Below, piece by piece: positions 60,902-64,000 of a stretch of 64,000 bases of DNA. The position numbers and the translations under genes are program-made. This DNA is from Desulfamplus magnetovallimortis. Its GTDB lineage: Bacteria > Desulfobacterota > Desulfobacteria > Desulfobacterales > Desulfobacteraceae. Positions within the stretch are counted from its first letter, which is position 1. Each line of letters starts with the position of its first letter. The notes under the pieces are model-generated. The model searched no databases. It was not told the origin of the DNA and worked only from the letters and a program-made list of their open reading frames with translations. The stretch is taken from positions 37,379-101,378 of the forward strand of contig NZ_LT828540.1 of NCBI RefSeq assembly GCF_900170035.1, read 5' to 3'.

Positions 60902-63900
60902 TTACAGAGATTTTTCAAAAAGTTTTGACCACACCCTTGCAAATTCACTGCTTCCCCAAGCCTGGGCATCACATCCTCCGGGCTTATGGGGAAAATCACC
61001 GTCAAGGATTTCCGGAAGATAGCCGGCCGCACCTGTTTTAAGTAGATCCAGGGCACTTCCAAGCCATGAAAGAGCTGTCCCATGGCTTTTGTCTCCAAAG
61101 GTCTTTGCCCATGCTTCACAGAAAAGAGGAAAAGGCCATGTCCATGCAGTTCCGTTGTGATAGGCAGGTTTTCTTTGCGTATCCTCATCTCCTTTATATT
61201 GGCCACTATAAGGATAATATGGATCCTTTAAAAGTTTTCCATTGTGGTGAATTTCAAGAGGATATTTCAATTTTCTGCTGGAAAGGCTTCTGATGGCACC
61301 GGGAATAAGAAGTTCCATGCAGGACTCCAGGGTTTTGATGCACATATCTTCATCTTTAATTACCCCCAAGGTGATCAGAAGAAGTTGATTTGGTCTGAGG
61401 GCATCATCAGCTTTTGCATTAAGGGCGCTCTCCATTTTATCAAGGTGGAGGCAGTCGGAAAAATAGCCATCTGACGGACGGTAAAAAAGATTTATAAGGT
61501 TATGAGCAAGGTTATCCGAAGTTTTTTGCCATATATCACGATTTTCTGCATGATCAATTCTGGCAAGAAATGTAAGGGCATAGTGCCATAGAGCCTGAAT
61601 TTCCACAGGATAGCCCTGCCTTGGAGAACCGGCCGGATGGTTTGTATCCATCCATGTGAAATGTGACGGACTGTAAATCATGGATGTTTTTTGATCCATT
61701 ATAACACCTGTAGAAGTGCCCTTGATAAAAGAGTGCCCCATTGATATCAGGATATCCCTGATGCTCCTTTGACCAAGGTCTTCATGCAGGAAATTGTCAC
61801 CTTCTTTTTCTGTTATTTCACGGCATGCAGCAAAAAACCATAATGGTGCATCAGATGTTTCACGATTGCCTGCATCTCTTCCACAGATCATGTTTGGAAG
61901 AGTTCCATTTTGTTCAAATTGACCAAACAGGCGCAGGATGGCCTTTGCATCATCCATTCTCCCAACTTCAATAAGGGCTCTACTGAAGATAAGACTATCC
62001 CTTCCCCAGTCCAGAAACCATGGGTAACCGGCAATTACGCTTTTATCTTTTCCTCTCTCCACAAGAAATGCATCCATAGAATTTAGAAGTGCTTTGGCAA
62101 AGGGAAGAGATAAGTTTTGATAAGTTCCGGAGCTGAGGCATTGCTGATCGGGTTGAGTTGCAAAATCTTTACCTTGAAAATGCCTGTCATTATTTTCATG
62201 ATCTGTGGTGATCATTTGATTTAAACATGATGGTTTTGTTAGAGGATCTCCATAACATTTTGATATATAGGGACTTTCATGTGTCGTTGTGACTTCTTCG
62301 CAATCATGAAAGTTTATTTGACTATCATCATGGGGTTTCCGGCTGCATAATGCCATGAGCGTTACCTGTTCGGCTTTTTTCAGAAAAACAGTAAAAAAAC
62401 CAGGGCTGAAAAGATCGGAATCAGGATCAAGCCCCCTTAGTGCCTCCATGGGGTGATGCACCATATAATGCCATTCCGGCTCTGTTGTAAAGCTTCCTTG
62501 GGATGTGCAGATATGTAGATAAGCTCCGTTTTCAGGGTCAGGAGAGAATGTAAAGCTGTTTTCTGTTCCCTGAATTGCTTTTTTCCATTGGGTTTCAGGA
62601 CCCATCCATGCCTTGACAGTGTCATGGAAAGAGCGATTTTCAATGTCAGGGCGTATGATTATTTTTACTTTTTGGTCATAAGAATGGTCTTGGGTGGGCG
62701 TTGGGTTCGACAATGAAGGTTTTTCACAGTTAACTTTATCAAAGTGGTGAATCTGCATCAATGTTTTGACTTTATCACAGTGGTGAATCTGCATCAGTGT
62801 CTGATTTTTTTTCTCCTTCATTTGAAGATTAACTTCAATACAAAGATGTTCACCTTCACATGTGGGGATGCTGAAAAGCCACACAGCACCGCCATTTTCT
62901 GAAAGCGAAAATCGATCCAGGCAATCTAAGGAAAGTTCCCTTGAGTAGCCACGGTAAACCACCCATATCCTGTAGCGGGACAGCATTATCCATCTGTTTT
63001 CCGGGTAATCGGGATTAAGATTTGCTGCCAGAAGAGCATCATATCTGCTTTCAAGGTGACCCCACCAGGCTGATGCCCTCAGCATTGCTCCTTTCTGGTT
63101 GGTTCCCAGAAGTTTTAATGAAGAGTCAGGAAGTATATCATGACGGTTCCAGTATGTTGGCATTGCAAGGTTTTCATGTGAGGCAAGATAGAGCAGTGGT
63201 GCTCTGGCTTTCAGGGTAGAGTCTGGTTCCAAACACTCTTTTGATTTCAGGGTATCTGAATGTGTATATAAATGTACCCCAAGGGTAAGTCGCCTGTGTT
63301 GAATATCAGGACTTGCTTTCCCTTTGATATTAGCCTTTAATGGTGGAAAAATGGCAAAAAAATGGCCATTTCCCATGGGAAGCCCCTCCTCGTATCCCAC
63401 AGTAATGGGCTCTGATGGATATCCTGAAGTAACCATCTCCGATAGATATCCGGCATTAAGTCTTCCTGATGCGTATTCCTTACTTACGTTTACTGATTCA
63501 TATCCTGGAGAGAGTTCTCCTGAACAGGATTGTTGCCCGGCTTTTTTTCCTCTTATTTCAAAATGGTTTCCCCAGTGGATACCTTGATCTGTCATGGTAT
63601 TGTCACATCTTATATCTGCCCGAAATATTTTTGGTGCTGTTACCATCAAAGCATAGCTCGGTGGTACCATAACACATCTTTTCTGATCTCTTTCCCAGTC
63701 CCAGTGAATGACTTTGCTTTCACGGGTGTGTGGATTAAGTTTTCTGCAAAATTCAGCCGGATCTTTAAAGAGCCTCTCTGCGGCATCATCAGGATCAATT
63801 GGGTCGCCGTGTAATGGATTATCAAGATCTCCATATCCCTGAAACATGGTAATAAGCTTTAATGCACAGGCTCGAAGCTTCTGTTTTAATACATTCCCCG

Positions 63901-63904
63901 GCAT
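60902..63904 (-). CDS. Glycogen debranching enzyme (amylo-alpha-1,6-glucosidase family) with in-frame repeat insertions
   Basis: The 1000-residue protein carries the amylo-1,6-glucosidase domain in its C-terminal 400 residues: NSMDAFLVERGKDKSVIAGYPW, FLDWGRDSLIFSRALIEVGR, GTLPNMICGRD and YHNGTAWTWPFPL. The N-terminal 500 residues are variable. The region before the domain contains a family-B repeat read in frame (about residues 525-558, HDCEEVTTTHESPYISKCYG), a duplicated MQIHHCDKVKTL stretch and irregular GYxS repeats at about 120-170. The start at 63904 has no clear ribosome binding site; a Met at 63847 (MFQGYGDLDNP) is the alternative. Confidence 0.85.
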   Translation of the reverse strand: MPGNVLKQKLRACALKLITMFQGYGDLDNPLHGDPIDPDDAAERLFKDPAEFCRKLNPHTRESKVIHWDWERDQKRCVMVPPSYALMVTAPKIFRADIRCDNTMTDQGIHWGNHFEIRGKKAGQQSCSGELSPGYESVNVSKEYASGRLNAGYLSEMVTSGYPSEPITVGYEEGLPMGNGHFFAIFPPLKANIKGKASPDIQHRRLTLGVHLYTHSDTLKSKECLEPDSTLKARAPLLYLASHENLAMPTYWNRHDILPDSSLKLLGTNQKGAMLRASAWWGHLESRYDALLAANLNPDYPENRWIMLSRYRIWVVYRGYSRELSLDCLDRFSLSENGGAVWLFSIPTCEGEHLCIEVNLQMKEKKNQTLMQIHHCDKVKTLMQIHHFDKVNCEKPSLSNPTPTQDHSYDQKVKIIIRPDIENRSFHDTVKAWMGPETQWKKAIQGTENSFTFSPDPENGAYLHICTSQGSFTTEPEWHYMVHHPMEALRGLDPDSDLFSPGFFTVFLKKAEQVTLMALCSRKPHDDSQINFHDCEEVTTTHESPYISKCYGDPLTKPSCLNQMITTDHENNDRHFQGKDFATQPDQQCLSSGTYQNLSLPFAKALLNSMDAFLVERGKDKSVIAGYPWFLDWGRDSLIFSRALIEVGRMDDAKAILRLFGQFEQNGTLPNMICGRDAGNRETSDAPLWFFAACREITEKEGDNFLHEDLGQRSIRDILISMGHSFIKGTSTGVIMDQKTSMIYSPSHFTWMDTNHPAGSPRQGYPVEIQALWHYALTFLARIDHAENRDIWQKTSDNLAHNLINLFYRPSDGYFSDCLHLDKMESALNAKADDALRPNQLLLITLGVIKDEDMCIKTLESCMELLIPGAIRSLSSRKLKYPLEIHHNGKLLKDPYYPYSGQYKGDEDTQRKPAYHNGTAWTWPFPLFCEAWAKTFGDKSHGTALSWLGSALDLLKTGAAGYLPEILDGDFPHKPGGCDAQAWGSSEFARVWSKLFEKSL
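62230..62330 (-). repeat. Family-B repeat inside the debranching enzyme gene
   Basis: The segment with CATTTTGATATATAGGGACT, then TTCATGTGTCGTTGTGAC and TTCGCAATCATGAAAG matches the intergenic copies at 42795-42970 and 25394-25575. It is read as HDCEEVTTTHESPYISKCYG in frame, without stops. Confidence 0.85.
62735..62804 (-). repeat. 36-bp duplication inside the debranching enzyme gene
   Basis: Two adjacent units begin TTTATCAAAGTGGTGAATCT and TTTATCACAGTGGTGAATCT and encode MQIHHxDKV twice. The period preserves the reading frame. Confidence 0.85.
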
Positions 63905-63945
63905 GGGGCAAGATTGACTAAAGGTCGCCTTATTTTTTATCCAAC

Positions 63946-64000
63946 TGTTGTTTTTTTGCTGACTCTGTTCTTTATTACTGCTCTGTTCTTTATTACTGCT
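63946..64000. repeat. Family-H 18-bp tandem repeat, copy 2 (cut by window edge)
   Basis: GTTGTTTTTTTGCTGACTC is followed by two units of TGTTCTTTATTACTGCTC type and runs off the window. It matches the array at 54806-54890, leader included. Confidence 0.8.

Overview
The window looks like a chromosomal piece of an anaerobic Desulfobacterota bacterium, most likely a Desulfobacterales sulfate reducer or close relative. This is inferred from gene content: an AhbC/AhbD siroheme-dependent heme route, acetate and propionate activation genes, an OFA-type MFS carrier, a PPi-dependent phosphofructokinase, and the Gram-negative LPS block kdsA-kdsC-lptC-lptA-lptB-rpoN-hpf-ptsN-rapZ. The DNA is fairly AT-rich. 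I see no phage, plasmid or complete insertion sequence.

Layout. 1-5.7 kb (+): the end of motA, motB, an HTH-EIIA protein, a ClC-CBS transporter, a universal stress protein and an AbrB-type antitoxin with a broken toxin gene. 5.6-12 kb (-): dnaX-ybaB-recR-ykgJ, tRNA-Ser, a methyltransferase, a DciA-like protein and an iron alcohol dehydrogenase. 13-15 kb (+): an exported unknown and a DUF4197 protein. 15.3-18.6 kb (-): an MvaI/BcnI-type restriction-modification pair and murJ. 18.9-23 kb (+): a small membrane protein, a Tat-type M48 lipoprotein, a flavin-binding protein and UbiD. 23.2-29.9 kb (-): a site-2-protease-like protein lacking its catalytic residues, an OFA carrier, prpE and acs. 31-32.4 kb (+): a LUD protein and a DUF166-like protein. 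32.6-39.2 kb (-): PPi-PFK, a diguanylate cyclase and an amino-acid ABC transporter. 39.6-41.2 kb (+): ftsY and a YebG-like protein. 41.2-48.7 kb (-): ackA, ahbD, hemB, ahbC and a ClpX-like ATPase. 48.7-58 kb (-): tRNA-Leu, secG, tpiA, the PTS/rapZ block, hpf, rpoN and the lpt/kds genes. 58-64 kb (-): a phosphopantetheinyl transferase, glgA and a glycogen debranching enzyme.

Short interspersed repeats are the most striking feature. I recognise at least eight families (A to H here), several with terminal inverted repeats like MITEs, filling almost every longer intergenic gap. Similar material also sits inside genes. A family-B copy is read in frame inside the glycogen debranching enzyme, and in-frame minisatellites lengthen DnaX, the YebG-like protein and the debranching enzyme. 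AckA is about 100 residues longer than usual, and part of its insertion is nearly identical at DNA level to a piece of acs in the same window.

The best candidate for something new is hpf. The long-form hibernation factor is split into two frames exactly at CTT TGA C, the same heptamer used for programmed +1 frameshifting in the release factor 2 gene, just after a run of nine A. It could be recoding, polymerase slippage or an assembly error, and it is directly testable.
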